Part shown: one piece after another, positions 14,675 to 24,890 of the stretch
How the letters are laid out: the number at the start of each line of letters is the position of its first letter
Numbering within the stretch: position 1 is the first letter of the stretch
NCBI RefSeq assembly: GCF_017912555.1
Contig: NZ_JAERSD010000003.1
Location: forward strand, 186,001 to 250,000
DNA length: 64,000 nt
From: Bacillus sp. REN3
GTDB taxonomy: Bacteria > Bacillota > Bacilli > Bacillales > Cytobacillaceae
Reading direction: 5' to 3'
Program-made: the position numbers and the translations under genes
The notes under the pieces: generated by a model
Database searches by the model: none
Told to the model about the DNA's origin: nothing
The model's input: only the letters and a program-made list of their open reading frames with translations

Positions 14675-16194
14675 TGGATTTCAATTACTTTCTTACCTTG
14701 ATGGTATTCTCCCCTTTACTAGGCATCCTGCTTCTCGCCTTCATGCCAAAGGCCAATGAATCAGGAATAAAATGGCTTGGGTTTTTAGCGACGCTGCCGT
14801 CGCTGGCGCTGGCGTTGCTTGCTTATTTTTCATACCTTGGCGGCAAAGACCTGGCCGGATTTTCGGAGAAATTCCGCTGGATCCAATTTGGCGGACCTGG
14901 AGCCGAACAGGCAAACCTGTTCACAATCGACTATGAGCTTGGCCTTGATGGCTTCGCGCTCGTCATGGTCCTGTTGACAGCTGTGATCGCGGCACTAGCG
15001 GCACTAGCATCATTCCATATTAAAAGGGAATGGAAGGGCTACTACATGCTATTCCTGCTCCTTGAAATCGGGATGCTGGGCGTATTCACAGCACAGAATC
15101 TGATTTTGTTCTTCCTGTTCTTTGAAATCACCCTGATTCCGATGTTCTTCCTGATCGGAAAATGGGGCTATTATGAAAAAGAAAAAGCGGCTTACAGCTT
15201 TTTGATCTATAACGGCCTTGGGTCGGCGGTATTGTTGATTGTTATCATGGTGCTCTTTTCACGCACCGGGACTTCCAACATCGAAGCGCTCAAATTCATG
15301 ATCAACACGGATAACGCGCCGACGTTTGCGCCAATATCCGAATCGCTGAAATTCGGATTGCTGATCGCACTGCTCATCGCTTTCGGCGTGAAGCTGCCAA
15401 TTTTCCCGCTGCACAGCTGGATGCTGCGTGTTCACGTCGAGGCACCGCCATCCATCGTCATGATCCACTCAGGGATCTTGTTGAAAATCGGTGCCTTCGG
15501 TTTGATTCGCTTCGGGATGGGCATCTTTCCGCAACAATTTGAAGACATTGCTGTCCTGCTCGCTGTCCTTGGAGTCATCAATCTTCTGTATGGGGCATTC
15601 CTTGCATTTATCCAGACTGATTTCAAAATGGTCCTTGCCTATTCTTCCATTTCCCATATGGGAATCGTGTTAATCGGCCTTGGGGCGATCAATGAAGCAG
15701 GGATCCAGGGAGCCATTTTCCAGGTGGTCTCCCACGGCTTGATATCAGCGTTATTGTTCTTCCTGGTAGGTGTGCTTTACGAGCGCACCCATACTACTAC
15801 TCTTGCAAATCTTGGCGGAATGGCTAAGGGAATGCCAATCGCGGCAGGCTTCCTGCTTGCGGCTGCGATGGCATCACTAGGATTGCCAGGTATGTCCGGT
15901 TTCGTCAGCGAGTTCATGGCATTCCTTGGCCTGTTCAAGGAAATGCCAATCCTAGCTGCAGTTGGTGCACTAGGTATCATCATGACAGCTGTCTACCTGC
16001 TGCGGGCTGTCCTTGCCATCACTTTTGGCAAAGCAGAACGTGAATTTGTCGGAATTTCCGATATCCGTTCCTTCGAATGGGCTCCGGTATTGATCCTAGT
16101 TGGACTGATTGTCCTGATCGGGGTATATCCGGCTGTTCTCAGTGAGCCGCTTCAGGCAACGTTAGAGACTATCCTGATGGGAATAGGGGGGTGA
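14674..16194 (+). CDS. nuoM: NADH-quinone oxidoreductase subunit M
   Basis: Antiporter-like subunit M (ND4), 506 residues with about 14 membrane helices. The key residues lie in FFEITLIPMFFLIGKWG (Glu) and the Lys region AFGVKLPIFPLHSWM. The conserved KMVLAYSSISHMGIV segment follows. The start shares an A with the nuoL stop. nuoN begins 6 nt after the stop. Confidence 0.95.
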   Translation: MDFNYFLTLMVFSPLLGILLLAFMPKANESGIKWLGFLATLPSLALALLAYFSYLGGKDLAGFSEKFRWIQFGGPGAEQANLFTIDYELGLDGFALVMVLLTAVIAALAALASFHIKREWKGYYMLFLLLEIGMLGVFTAQNLILFFLFFEITLIPMFFLIGKWGYYEKEKAAYSFLIYNGLGSAVLLIVIMVLFSRTGTSNIEALKFMINTDNAPTFAPISESLKFGLLIALLIAFGVKLPIFPLHSWMLRVHVEAPPSIVMIHSGILLKIGAFGLIRFGMGIFPQQFEDIAVLLAVLGVINLLYGAFLAFIQTDFKMVLAYSSISHMGIVLIGLGAINEAGIQGAIFQVVSHGLISALLFFLVGVLYERTHTTTLANLGGMAKGMPIAAGFLLAAAMASLGLPGMSGFVSEFMAFLGLFKEMPILAAVGALGIIMTAVYLLRAVLAITFGKAEREFVGISDIRSFEWAPVLILVGLIVLIGVYPAVLSEPLQATLETILMGIGG

Positions 16195-16200
16195 TGAAGG

Positions 16201-17697
16201 ATGGATCTAGATACACTTCTTTCATTTGATTGGGGTGCGATGACTCCGGAATTCATCATCCTCGGAGTCGCGACTGCCCTGTCATTGCTGGATTTATTCA
16301 TGCCAAAGCATATAGATAGGAAAGTGCTTGGCTGGCTTGGCTTTGCCGGAATCCTAGCGGCGCTTGTTTCCTTGGTGACGCTGATGGATAAGGAAGCAAC
16401 ATCGATTTTATTCGATACGTTCATGCTGGATTCATTCGCAATCGCCTTTAAGCTGATCCTGCTTGTCGGCGCAGCGCTTGTGATGCTGCTCGCAATCGAT
16501 TTCCATCATAATGATGGACTTGAACTATATAAAGGAGAATTTTTCTATCTGTTCCTTGCGGCCTTGCTAGGAACGATGATCATGGCGTCAAGCGGTGATT
16601 TGATCACCTTGTTCGTCGGCCTTGAACTGCTGTCTATTTCTTCTTATATACTGGCAGGCATGCGCAAACGGAACATTCAGTCGAACGAGTCCGCAATGAA
16701 GTATGTGATCAATGGCGGCATTTCGACAGCAGTCACAATGTTCGGAATGAGCTATGTATTCGGACTGGCTGGAACTACGAATCTGATGGAAATCGCCCAG
16801 GTCTTCCAGGGGATCGATAATCCACAGCATATTTATATTCTTGGACTTGCTTTCTTCATGATTTTTGTCGGCTTGAGCTTCAAGCTCGCTACTGCTCCAT
16901 TCCATATGTGGGCACCAGATGTTTACCAGGGGGCACCAACCCCGGTAACGGCATTTTTGAGTGTCGTATCGAAAACAGCCGGTTTTGTCATCATGATCAG
17001 GATTGTGTTGTCAGTCTTCGGAAACGTGCCGGTAACAGTTGATGGCCAGAAGATTTCCATGCTGTTCGAACTGCAGGACTTTATCGCTTTCCTAGCTGGC
17101 GCAACGATGATCATCGGAAACGTGGTCGCATTGAGGCAGCGGAACATAAAACGCTTATTCGCTTACTCAAGCATTGCCCACGCCGGTTATATCCTTGTTG
17201 CTGTGACAGCCTTGTCACCGGTAATGCTAGATGCCATCTGGTTCTATCTGCTTGCTTATGTATTGATGAACCTTGGCGCTTTTGCGATCATCCAGCTGAT
17301 TACGATGAAAACGGGCACTGAGGATATTAGTGAATTTGCCGGCCTATACCGCCGGGCGCCGCTGCTCGCAGTGGCAATGGGGATTTTCCTCCTGTCACTG
17401 GCGGGCATCCCGGGAACAGCCGGCTTCATTGGTAAGCTGAACATTTTCATGGGTGCCTTGATGGGGAATGAAGCACACTATGTACTCGTATCGATCATGA
17501 TTGCGACGACGGTCATTTCCTATTTCTATTACTTCGGCATCATGACGCAGCTGTTCTTCCGTCCGGCAGCCGTTGATACAAAGATCAAAATGCCAGGCGG
17601 GATTGCCGCAGTCATCATCATTACTGCCGCTGCGACCATCCTGTTCGGTATCATGCCAAACCTGGCAATCGATGTGTTCATGGATCTAATGAAGTAA
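16201..17697 (+). CDS. nuoN: NADH-quinone oxidoreductase subunit N
   Basis: Antiporter-like subunit N (ND2), 498 residues. Conserved are FVGLELLSISSYILAGM (Glu), the FKLATAPFHMWAPDVYQGAP segment, and KRLFAYSSIAHAGYI. It is the last gene of the operon; nuoE, nuoF and nuoG are absent, so this is the short eleven-subunit complex whose electron donor is not NADH via NuoEFG. Two hairpins follow. Confidence 0.95.
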   Translation: MDLDTLLSFDWGAMTPEFIILGVATALSLLDLFMPKHIDRKVLGWLGFAGILAALVSLVTLMDKEATSILFDTFMLDSFAIAFKLILLVGAALVMLLAIDFHHNDGLELYKGEFFYLFLAALLGTMIMASSGDLITLFVGLELLSISSYILAGMRKRNIQSNESAMKYVINGGISTAVTMFGMSYVFGLAGTTNLMEIAQVFQGIDNPQHIYILGLAFFMIFVGLSFKLATAPFHMWAPDVYQGAPTPVTAFLSVVSKTAGFVIMIRIVLSVFGNVPVTVDGQKISMLFELQDFIAFLAGATMIIGNVVALRQRNIKRLFAYSSIAHAGYILVAVTALSPVMLDAIWFYLLAYVLMNLGAFAIIQLITMKTGTEDISEFAGLYRRAPLLAVAMGIFLLSLAGIPGTAGFIGKLNIFMGALMGNEAHYVLVSIMIATTVISYFYYFGIMTQLFFRPAAVDTKIKMPGGIAAVIIITAAATILFGIMPNLAIDVFMDLMK

Positions 17698-17733
17698 GAG
17701 TTTACTTTTTCAGGGAAGTTTTTCACGGATGAA

Positions 17734-17759
17734 AATCCGGTTTTGGGGGAAACCGGATT
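17734..17759 (+). other. Hairpin after nuoN
   Basis: Perfect 10-bp arms AATCCGGTTT and AAACCGGATT around a 6-nt loop, 37 nt after the nuoN stop. It lacks a T-run, so it may protect the 3' end rather than terminate. Confidence 0.55.
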
Positions 17760-17806
17760 CAGATAGGGACGCCGGAACACCTCCGGCGAAGGGGTAATGG
17801 ATACAA

Positions 17807-17842
17807 AAGCCGGCCTGCAGTCTGCAGGCCGGCTTCTTTCAT
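17807..17842 (+). terminator. Terminator of the nuo operon
   Basis: A 13-bp perfect stem with arms AAGCCGGCCTGCA and TGCAGGCCGGCTT and a 3-nt loop is followed by CTTTC. The T-run is weak but the stem is very stable. Confidence 0.75.
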
Positions 17843-18060
17843 TGTCAGGCCGAATTTCGAAACAGGCTCGTGGATCCGCAGCAGATGCCAGTTCGTTTAA
17901 AGGGAATCGGCTGCTATTTGGGATTCGGCAAAAGCATGATTAAAGAGCATGCTTCCGCCTACTTCTCATGGCTTTGAAACTTTCCTGGTTTTTGGCCGTC
18001 TAATAGGGGTAGAGGAAGCAGGTTTATGCTAAAATAGAGGTGGGAAAAGGAGGGCATCAA

Positions 18061-18297
18061 ATGATTTCAGCAATGGGCCCATATGCACTGACCAGCATCA
18101 TTTCGCATCTTGCGTTTATCGCATTGGCATGGTGGGCGCTCCAGTCACTTCAATTTGATAAGCTGCTGCGGGGGAATCATGTATTCCAGGCAAGGGTTTT
18201 ATACATAATGACTTCGATTGCGCTAGGGGCAACAGTCAGCAACTTTTTCCTTGATTACCTTCAGTGGTCACTGCAGCTGCCCATGATTTTTCAATAA
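18061..18297 (+). CDS. ywzB: DUF1146 family membrane protein (YwzB-like)
   Basis: 78 residues with two predicted membrane helices (about 10-27 and 49-68). The length, sequence style and position before ywmB/murA match B. subtilis YwzB, a DUF1146 protein. The function is unknown. The ATG at 18061 follows AAAGGAGGG (18046-18054); longer upstream starts have no ribosome site. The stretch between the nuo terminator and this gene shows nothing else recognisable. Confidence 0.8.
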   Translation: MISAMGPYALTSIISHLAFIALAWWALQSLQFDKLLRGNHVFQARVLYIMTSIALGATVSNFFLDYLQWSLQLPMIFQ

Positions 18298-18510
18298 GCA
18301 AAAATTAGGTCTTCATACATGTTTTCAAAATGAAGATAATTGAGTAAAATGCTTTTTGTGTGCATTTATTTTGCAAATGCTTGTTTATTTTTTCACAAGG
18401 AGTGAACACCCGGATAAGTTGACCAGAAATAATGTCAAAATGTGACGAGAATTCCAAAGTATTTGTTTCACTCTCCTGGTAACAATGGTAATAAGGGGAG
18501 AGTGAAAAAA

Positions 18511-19242
18511 ATGAAAAAGCTTTCGTTATTGATATCAATTTTAGGCCTCATTGGTTTTATTGCAATCCAAGCTGGGAATAAAACGACTGTAGCTGATGTG
18601 CAACAGGACCTTGAAACTCTGGCTTCAGTATTGCAGGACGAAAATATTTTAATCACTGGCTGGTCTTTATATGCAAAAAAATCATTGGTAAATATTAACG
18701 AAAGGGAAAATGCCGAGGATCTTATCAACGATCTAAAAGCCCAGTTCCCTGATTGGAAGTGGTCTCACAGCAATGGGAATATTACCGCTACTTCATCCAC
18801 ATCAGAGCTGCAGGAAAATATTAGAATTGCCACGACGGACACAAATGGCCGCTCTCTAACGTATCTCATGTATGAGGTCAGAGGTCAGTCCTGGAATAAA
18901 AATACAGCAGCTTTTTTGAAAGAAAATTTGCCAAGCAGAATTTTTGACATTTTTCGAGGAAATGTGGAAACTTTCTCTTGTATTGAAGGCGATCTCAGTG
19001 ATAAGATAGATTCGGCTTTGTTTGTTTTCAAAGAGGAATTGTTAAAGGCTTTTAACGCGAAGGAAATTGAAGGATTGGAAGAAGATTCATTCATCTCCGT
19101 ATCCGCATTTTCGCCTTTATTCAACAAATCATTAAGCAAAGAACATGAAATGAATATGCAGCTTGGATTACGGAAAACTGAACGATTGGGCGCAAAGACT
19201 ACCCTGGTAGTTGGCACACCCATCATAACGATTGAATATTAA
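18511..19242 (+). CDS. ywmB: YwmB family protein
   Basis: 243 residues. The N-terminal hydrophobic segment KKLSLLISILGLIGFIAIQA (about residues 2-21) looks like a signal peptide or membrane anchor, so the bulk should lie outside the cytoplasm. The family is annotated as YwmB/TATA-box-binding-like by fold. Its position directly before murA and spoIID is the same as in B. subtilis. The ATG at 18511 follows AAGGGGAGAG (18493-18502). The function is unknown; the link to envelope synthesis or sporulation rests on gene neighbourhood only. Confidence 0.85.
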   Translation: MKKLSLLISILGLIGFIAIQAGNKTTVADVQQDLETLASVLQDENILITGWSLYAKKSLVNINERENAEDLINDLKAQFPDWKWSHSNGNITATSSTSELQENIRIATTDTNGRSLTYLMYEVRGQSWNKNTAAFLKENLPSRIFDIFRGNVETFSCIEGDLSDKIDSALFVFKEELLKAFNAKEIEGLEEDSFISVSAFSPLFNKSLSKEHEMNMQLGLRKTERLGAKTTLVVGTPIITIEY

Positions 19243-19274
19243 TATAGAGAAATTGGACGCGGAGGGGAATACTC

Positions 19275-20582
19275 TTGGAAAAAATCATTGTCCGCGGCGG
19301 ACGAAGGCTGAGCGGTTCTGTTAAGGTTGAAGGAGCTAAGAATGCCGTTTTGCCTGTTATTGCCGCATCATTATTAGCAAGTGATGGAAAAAGCGTAATT
19401 CGTGATGTGCCAACTCTCTCCGATGTATATACCATCAATGAAGTATTACGATCATTAAACGCCACAGTGGAGTTTGAAAATAATACAATAACAGTAGATG
19501 CATCCAGAGAGTTAAAAATTGAAGCCCCATTTGAATATGTACGTAAAATGCGAGCTTCTGTATTAGTAATGGGATCATTGCTTGCAAGGAATGGCCGTGC
19601 GCGCGTCGCATTGCCTGGCGGCTGCGCAATCGGTTCCCGTCCGATTGACCAGCACCTCAAAGGCTTTGAAGCAATGGGTGCGACAGTGAAGGTGGGCAAC
19701 GGCTTCATTGAAGCCGAAGCTGAAAACGGCCTGCACGGCGCAAAAATTTATCTTGATTTCCCGAGTGTAGGCGCTACGGAAAATATCATGATGGCCGCAG
19801 TACTTGCTAAAGGTACAACGACCATTGAAAACGTCGCAAAAGAACCTGAAATAGTCGACCTTGCCAACTTCCTTAACAAAATGGGAGCGAAAGTAAGGGG
19901 TGCGGGTACAGGCACAATCCGGATCGATGGGGTCGAAATGCTGTTTGGTGCTGAACATAACATCATCCCCGACCGGATCGAAGCAGGAACCTTCATGGTT
20001 GCAGCTGCAATCACTGGCGGAGATGTACTTGTAAAAGGCGCAGTCCCTGAGCACCTGACTTCATTGGTCGCAAAAATGGAAGAAATGGGCGTCACTATCG
20101 TCGAGGAAGAAGAAGGACTGCGTGTCATTGGCCCTGAAAAGCTGAAAGCAGTCGATATCAAGACAATGCCGCACCCTGGATTCCCAACGGATATGCAATC
20201 CCAGATGATGGCACTGCTTTTGCGCGCGGAAGGCACAAGTATGATCACGGAAACGGTCTTCGAAAACCGCTTTATGCATGTCGAGGAATTCCGCCGCATG
20301 AACGCCAGCATCAAAATCGATGGACGTTCCGTCATCATGAACGGACCATCCGATCTTCAAGGAGCCGAAGTGGCAGCTACAGACTTGCGTGCTGCAGCTT
20401 CCTTGATCCTGACTGGCCTTGTCGCTGATGGAGTGACTCGCGTAACGGAATTGTATCATCTTGACCGCGGTTACGTGAATTTCCACCAGAAGCTGGGAGC
20501 ACTCGGAGCAGACATTGAACGTGTCAATGAAGTGGAAGAAGTGCCATCAGCAGAGAAACTTGTTTCTGACCTAAATGCATGA
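19275..20582 (+). CDS. murA: UDP-N-acetylglucosamine 1-carboxyvinyltransferase
   Basis: MurA adds enolpyruvate from PEP to UDP-GlcNAc, the first committed step of peptidoglycan synthesis, in the cytoplasm. 435 residues from a TTG start at 19275, six or so nt after GGAGGGGAA. The catalytic cysteine lies in [15 protein letters not shown] (Cys117), the fosfomycin target. [18 protein letters not shown] at the N-terminus is the substrate-binding signature. It corresponds to B. subtilis murAA, based on the flanking ywmB and spoIID. Confidence 0.97.
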   Translation: MEKIIVRGGRRLSGSVKVEGAKNAVLPVIAASLLASDGKSVIRDVPTLSDVYTINEVLRSLNATVEFENNTITVDASRELKIEAPFEYVRKMRASVLVMGSLLARNGRARVALPGGCAIGSRPIDQHLKGFEAMGATVKVGNGFIEAEAENGLHGAKIYLDFPSVGATENIMMAAVLAKGTTTIENVAKEPEIVDLANFLNKMGAKVRGAGTGTIRIDGVEMLFGAEHNIIPDRIEAGTFMVAAAITGGDVLVKGAVPEHLTSLVAKMEEMGVTIVEEEEGLRVIGPEKLKAVDIKTMPHPGFPTDMQSQMMALLLRAEGTSMITETVFENRFMHVEEFRRMNASIKIDGRSVIMNGPSDLQGAEVAATDLRAAASLILTGLVADGVTRVTELYHLDRGYVNFHQKLGALGADIERVNEVEEVPSAEKLVSDLNA

Positions 20583-20586
20583 ATAC

Positions 20587-20632
20587 CAAAACCGGAGAAT
20601 TGTGCTATTAGTATGGTTCTGCGGTTTTTTGG
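20587..20632 (+). terminator. Terminator after murA
   Basis: Arms AACCGGAGAA and TTCTGCGGTT pair at 9 of 10 positions, followed by TTTT. It lies just after the murA stop. Confidence 0.75.
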
Positions 20633-20696
20633 TTGTTAGAGAAAAAATGTTCAAGCACATTATTTTCCGGGAAATGCGTGCATTTTCAAATACAAG

Positions 20697-20725
20697 TCAT
20701 AAATGCCTGTCGGCCTCCATAAGAT
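20697..20725 (+). promoter_or_regulatory. Sigma-E-like promoter of spoIID
   Basis: TCATAAA (20697-20703), a 14-nt spacer and CATAAGAT (20718-20725) resemble the sigma-E consensus (KMATATT, then CATACAMT). It lies 40 nt before spoIID, a known mother-cell sigma-E gene in B. subtilis. Confidence 0.6.
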
Positions 20726-20764
20726 GGAATTGACCGTATCAATTTCATATTGGAGGCTTTTTCT

Positions 20765-21793
20765 ATGTTAAAATTTAAACCTTTCATCGTACTAGGCGCC
20801 ATTCTATTCACAGTCACTCTCCTGATCCCGACGATGCTGGTCCTCCCATTCATGGACGAGAAGGCAGGCGGAAAGCTGGGAGAAGACCTTCAGGGAGAAA
20901 CAAAACCAGCAGCTGCCGCCCCATCCGCAGATTCCGCAGTGGAGGTTGCTGTATACCGGACAGCATTGTCCAAAACGGAGAAGCTTCCACTTAATGAGTA
21001 TTTAATCGGTGTCGTGGCAGCTGAAATGCCAGCTGAATTCGAACTTGAAGCCCTGAAGGCGCAGGCCCTGTCAGCAAGGACCTATTATGTGAAACAAATG
21101 ATGAGTCCAAACAAAGTTGGCGTTCCAGAAGGAGCGCAACTGAATGATACAGAAATCCACCAGGTATTCAAAAATAAAGAAGAGCTGAAAAAGCTCTGGG
21201 GCGTGGACTATAAATGGAAAATCAAAAAGGTCGCAGAAGCGGTAAAGGCGACCGATGGCCAGGTGTTGACCTATGACGGAGCCCCAATCGATGCCACATT
21301 TTTTTCAACAAGCAATGGATTCACGGAGAATTCAGAGGAATACTGGGACAATGCGTTTCCCTACCTTCGCAGTGTGGAAAGCCCCTGGGACCGGAAGTCT
21401 CCAAAATTCACTAACAAGATGGTTGTTCCGGTCAGTGAATTCGAGTCGAAGCTTGGAGTCAAGCTTTCAGGCTCTTCAGCTATCGGCAAGGTCGTCTCAC
21501 GGACAGCCGGAAACCGGGTCGGCAAAATCGAGATCGGCGGCAAGGTCCTCAGCGGAAAAGAAGTCCGTGACAAACTTGGACTGCGCTCAAGCGATTTCTC
21601 CTGGGAAGCCAGAGGGAAGAACATCATCATCAGCACAAAAGGCTTCGGCCACGGCGTCGGCATGAGCCAATACGGCGCAAACGGCATGGCCACCGAAGGC
21701 AAAACCTACAAAGACATCGTCCAGCACTACTACAAAGGCGTCCAAATCAGCTCCGCCGAGAACATGCTGACCAAGGTCACTGCGAGGAAATAG
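20765..21793 (+). CDS. spoIID: Stage II sporulation protein D
   Basis: Lytic transglycosylase of the SpoIID/LytB family that, with SpoIIM and SpoIIP, remodels septal peptidoglycan for engulfment. 342 residues from the ATG at 20765, 8 nt after GGAGG. The N-terminal membrane anchor (about residues 5-29) is followed by the SpoIID domain: LNEYLIGVVAAEMPAEFELE with the catalytic Glu, LKAQALSARTYYVK, and the C-terminal GFGHGVGMSQYGANGMA. It is transcribed from a sigma-E-like promoter, separately from murA. Confidence 0.95.
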   Translation: MLKFKPFIVLGAILFTVTLLIPTMLVLPFMDEKAGGKLGEDLQGETKPAAAAPSADSAVEVAVYRTALSKTEKLPLNEYLIGVVAAEMPAEFELEALKAQALSARTYYVKQMMSPNKVGVPEGAQLNDTEIHQVFKNKEELKKLWGVDYKWKIKKVAEAVKATDGQVLTYDGAPIDATFFSTSNGFTENSEEYWDNAFPYLRSVESPWDRKSPKFTNKMVVPVSEFESKLGVKLSGSSAIGKVVSRTAGNRVGKIEIGGKVLSGKEVRDKLGLRSSDFSWEARGKNIIISTKGFGHGVGMSQYGANGMATEGKTYKDIVQHYYKGVQISSAENMLTKVTARK

Positions 21794-21929
21794 GGGCGGG
21801 GAGCTTGAGCGCTGGCACGAAACGTTGGGCGAGCATGGGCACGGGAATACTTGAAAGCAGGAGTGCTGGAAGCAGAAACTGCCATAGATTTGTACTTATT
21901 AGTATCCAAACCCAAAACCTGAATTGTTG

Positions 21930-21957
21930 GCCAGGGCAAAAACCGCCCTGGCTTTTT
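21930..21957 (+). terminator. Terminator after spoIID
   Basis: Arms GCCAGGGC and GCCCTGGC followed by TTTTT, in the space between the convergent spoIID and NERD genes. It reads best on the plus strand. Confidence 0.8.
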
Positions 21958-21986
21958 AGCGCGTCTGGAGTGGCGGGCGTAATTTG

Positions 21987-22976
21987 TTATTTTTTCGCGA
22001 GCTGGAAAAAAGCCTCGATATCGGGCGGCATGTGGTAGGTGCGGCCTTTTTTGTTGCCCTTCATCGGAAGGTGCATATGTGAAACCATACTGGAAGTTGA
22101 CTTCACAGAAGGCACATGGAGGAATTTTCTTAACTCGCGGTTAGTAAATGTAGGACTAATTAGAAGGAGGAATTCGAGGATTGCTGAATAATGGGCATTT
22201 TTAGATGTGTGCATACAAGAAGGACATTGCCATTTCCATTTCATTCGCTGCATGCCAAACGAAGAACAGTCAGGACATTGTACGCCATTCCGAATGTCAT
22301 CCTCAGTGAGTGAGTAAAATTTCAGAAGGTCTGGATAAAGAGGTTCTTGCTTTTTAATAAAAAGTTTTTGCAGTTTCTTTAAATCTTTTTCAGAAAAGAT
22401 TTCTTCCTTGTTGCTTTCATTCGTTTCAAGAACTCGTTCAAGCAACGTATCACCTTTTAGCACAAGCTTATGCAGGCTAGGGTGGCTCACTTTAATAATA
22501 GCTGAAGAGTTACTGATCGTAACGAGATAGTAAATCGGAGGGATTTTAAATTTATTCTCTGCGAGCCATCTCTCCAAATGCCATTTTTGCATTTTCACCT
22601 GGAGAATTGGATTATCATAAGCCTTATCCTTTTCATCTTTTGTCTGGGTCATTTGTTTGGAGTTATTTTCAAAATAAAGGGTCCCTGTGTAGTTTTTTGT
22701 TTCAATAAGAAGGATGTAACGAGGAGTCAACAGGAGGGTATCCATTTGAAAGTACCATTTATCATCTGCCAATCGCAGGTCCCTGAAAATAAGGTACTCT
22801 TTTTCAGGTAAAAAACTTAGGCGGTAATCGGTGCTTAGTTCGCCTTTGTAACCAGCACGCCAAGCCTTGTAATCCTCTTCAATAATAGAGAGTTTAGGAT
22901 GGTTTTCAACAAGACGGTTGAACAGAGCTTCATACTTTCGAAGCCGGATGGGATAGTTTCTTTCTTTAGCAATCAA
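21987..22976 (-). CDS. NERD-domain (nuclease-related) protein
   Basis: 329 residues. The N-terminal NERD domain, a PD-(D/E)xK nuclease-like fold, is indicated by AGYKGELSTDYRL (about residues 41-53), the Asp in FQMDTLLLTPRYILLIETKNY and the following Glu-x-Lys. A C-terminal zinc ribbon-like pair, CPDCSS and CPSC, lies at about residues 235-257. TTG start with AAAGGAAGTG upstream on the minus strand. NERD proteins are common in Bacillaceae; most are uncharacterised and a DNA-processing role is inferred from the fold. The gene is convergent with spoIID and monocistronic. Confidence 0.85.
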   Translation of the reverse strand: MIAKERNYPIRLRKYEALFNRLVENHPKLSIIEEDYKAWRAGYKGELSTDYRLSFLPEKEYLIFRDLRLADDKWYFQMDTLLLTPRYILLIETKNYTGTLYFENNSKQMTQTKDEKDKAYDNPILQVKMQKWHLERWLAENKFKIPPIYYLVTISNSSAIIKVSHPSLHKLVLKGDTLLERVLETNESNKEEIFSEKDLKKLQKLFIKKQEPLYPDLLKFYSLTEDDIRNGVQCPDCSSFGMQRMKWKWQCPSCMHTSKNAHYSAILEFLLLISPTFTNRELRKFLHVPSVKSTSSMVSHMHLPMKGNKKGRTYHMPPDIEAFFQLAKK

Positions 22977-23077
22977 ACAATCACTTCCTTTCTAATGATT
23001 CTAGTAAAATTCGACAAAAAGAAGAAAAAATCCTGCTGATTTACATATTTATAGCAATTAAATTCTTAAATGAAAAT

Positions 23078-24120
23078 GATAATCCTAATTAGAGTGACGA
23101 TAATCCCAGTTGGAGTGAATATAATCCCGTTAGGAGCATATAATCCCAGTTGAAGTGAAGATAATCCCAGTTGGAGTGAAGATAATCCCAGTTGGAGTGA
23201 CGGTAATCCCGTTAGGAGCGTATTATCCCGGTTAGGAGCAATATAATCCCAGTTGGAGTGAATATAATCCCGGTTGGAGTGAATATAATCCCAGTTGGAG
23301 TGAAGATAATCCCAGTTGGAGTGAAGATAATCCCGGTTGGAGTGAATATAATCCCGTTAGGAGCATATAATCCCAGTTGAAGTGAAGATAATCCCAGTTG
23401 AAGTGAAGATAATCCCAGTTGGAGTGAATATAATCCCGGTTGAAGTGAAGATAATCCCAGTTGGAGTGAATATAACCCCAGTTGAAGCGCATATAATCCC
23501 AGTTGGAGTGAAGATAACCCCGTTAGGAGCGTATAATCCCAGTTAGGAGTAATATAATCCCAGTTGAAGCGCATATAATCCCAGTTGGAGTGAATATAAT
23601 CCCAGTTAGGAGCATATAATCCCAGTTGAAGTGGAGATAATCCCAGTTAGGAGCATATAATCCCAGTTGAAGTGGAGATAATCCCAGTTGGAGTGGAGAT
23701 AATCCCAGTTGGAGTGAATATAATCCCGGTTGGAGTGAATATAATCCCAGTTGGAGTGAATATAACCCCAGTTGAAGCGCATATAATCCCAGTTGGAGTG
23801 AAGATAACCCCGTTAGGAGTGTATAATCCCAGTTAGGAGTAATATAATCCCAGTTGAAGCGCATATAATCCCAGTTGGAGTGGAGATAATCCCAGTTGAA
23901 GCGCATATAATCCCAGTTGGAGTGAAGATAACCCCGTTAGGAGCGTATAATCCCAGTTAGGAGTAATATAATCCCAGTTGAAGCGCATATAATCCCAGTT
24001 GGAGTGACGATAATCCCAGTTGGAGTGAATATAATCCCAGTTAGGAGCATATAATCCCAGTTAGGAGTAATATAATCCCAGTTGAAGCGCATATAATCCC
24101 AGTTAGGAGCAATTTAATCC
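23078..24120. repeat. Degenerate 21-nt tandem repeat array (about 50 units)
   Basis: The unit, read on the plus strand, is ATAATCCCAGTTGGAGTGAA plus one base, with 19-21-nt variants such as ATAATCCCGTTAGGAGCAT. The unit count is estimated from the length. On the minus strand the core reads CCAACTGGGATTA, identical to the core of the array at 45418-46231 on the plus strand. Open frames across it on the minus strand encode only GLYSLQ-type periodic peptide and are not genes. Confidence 0.95.
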
Positions 24121-24214
24121 TTGTGGCACCAAATTCATTCCTTCAAACCGCAAAAAAGCAAGCGAATCCAACGCTTACTTCAAAAATGCTTCGCTTCCCT
24201 GCTTCCAGGGAATC

Positions 24215-24649
24215 TTATTCTCTCACCCGCTCCTCAATCCTCTGCAGCACCCTCCCAAGCCGCGCGAATTTCCCGCTGAAGTAAGCGTGGTGCAGGAAAT
24301 GAGATGCCGCCAACACTCCAATGACATCTTTCACGAAATCAATAACTGTTGCCGACCGGTATGGGACAAAGCTCTGGTGGACCTCATCAAGCAGGCCGTA
24401 CAGGATCGACACGCCCATGAACACAAAACTCCATAACGGCATAAAGCCCCGCACCGTCAGCGCCCCCAGAAAGAACAGCACGTATAAAATCCCGAACTCT
24501 ACTAAATGAAGCGACTCTTTCAGGAAACGATCTACACCCCGGTCCGGGAGCTCGATCACAGCGGTATCCGGCAGGCTGGACATGATCCAGATTGCCGCCA
24601 TGTAGGCAAAAGGCAAAATACGCAATACGAAAACCAATAATCTTTTCAC
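24215..24649 (-). CDS. VanZ-like family membrane protein
   Basis: 144 residues with four predicted membrane helices. The VanZ-like motif set is visible: KESLHLVEFGILYVL, LLDEVHQSFVPYRSATVIDFVKDVIG with its DExHQ and D...D residues. GTG start with GAGGG upstream. The family is named for VanZ, which gives teicoplanin resistance in Tn1546; most Bacillus members have no known role and resistance should not be assumed here. The gene is divergent from spoIIQ. Confidence 0.85.
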   Translation of the reverse strand: MKRLLVFVLRILPFAYMAAIWIMSSLPDTAVIELPDRGVDRFLKESLHLVEFGILYVLFFLGALTVRGFMPLWSFVFMGVSILYGLLDEVHQSFVPYRSATVIDFVKDVIGVLAASHFLHHAYFSGKFARLGRVLQRIEERVRE

Positions 24650-24890
24650 AATAAACCCTCACTTAACGGTAAAATTGGCGCCACATCCGCAGTGGCATCT
24701 AAGATATGATCGATGACGCAAAAACAATCTCCCAGAGCGAAAAGCAGGAAATGGCGGGACCCAAAAGATCCTATCCAAACTTTTTTGCATAAAATCTTCC
24801 TCATTGTCGAAAAATAAGCAGTAAAAATTTTTCCAACTCTATGTATATATTTTTTCGCATCTGTTCAGACTGATTGCTGAGGTGATGAAA

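Noticed and set aside
23212-23906. Minus-strand open frames of 86-127 residues within the 21-nt array
   Set aside because: They encode only the translated repeat (GLYSLQ and similar), overlap one another in different frames and have no ribosome site. They exist because the period is a multiple of 3.
23078-24120. CRISPR array
   Set aside because: Units are adjacent and degenerate with no unique spacers, the period is only ~21 nt, and no cas genes are present. The same holds for 45418-46231.
24215-24649. Glycopeptide resistance gene vanZ
   Set aside because: Only the broad VanZ-like family is supported. No other van genes are present, and such proteins are common in Bacillaceae without resistance.
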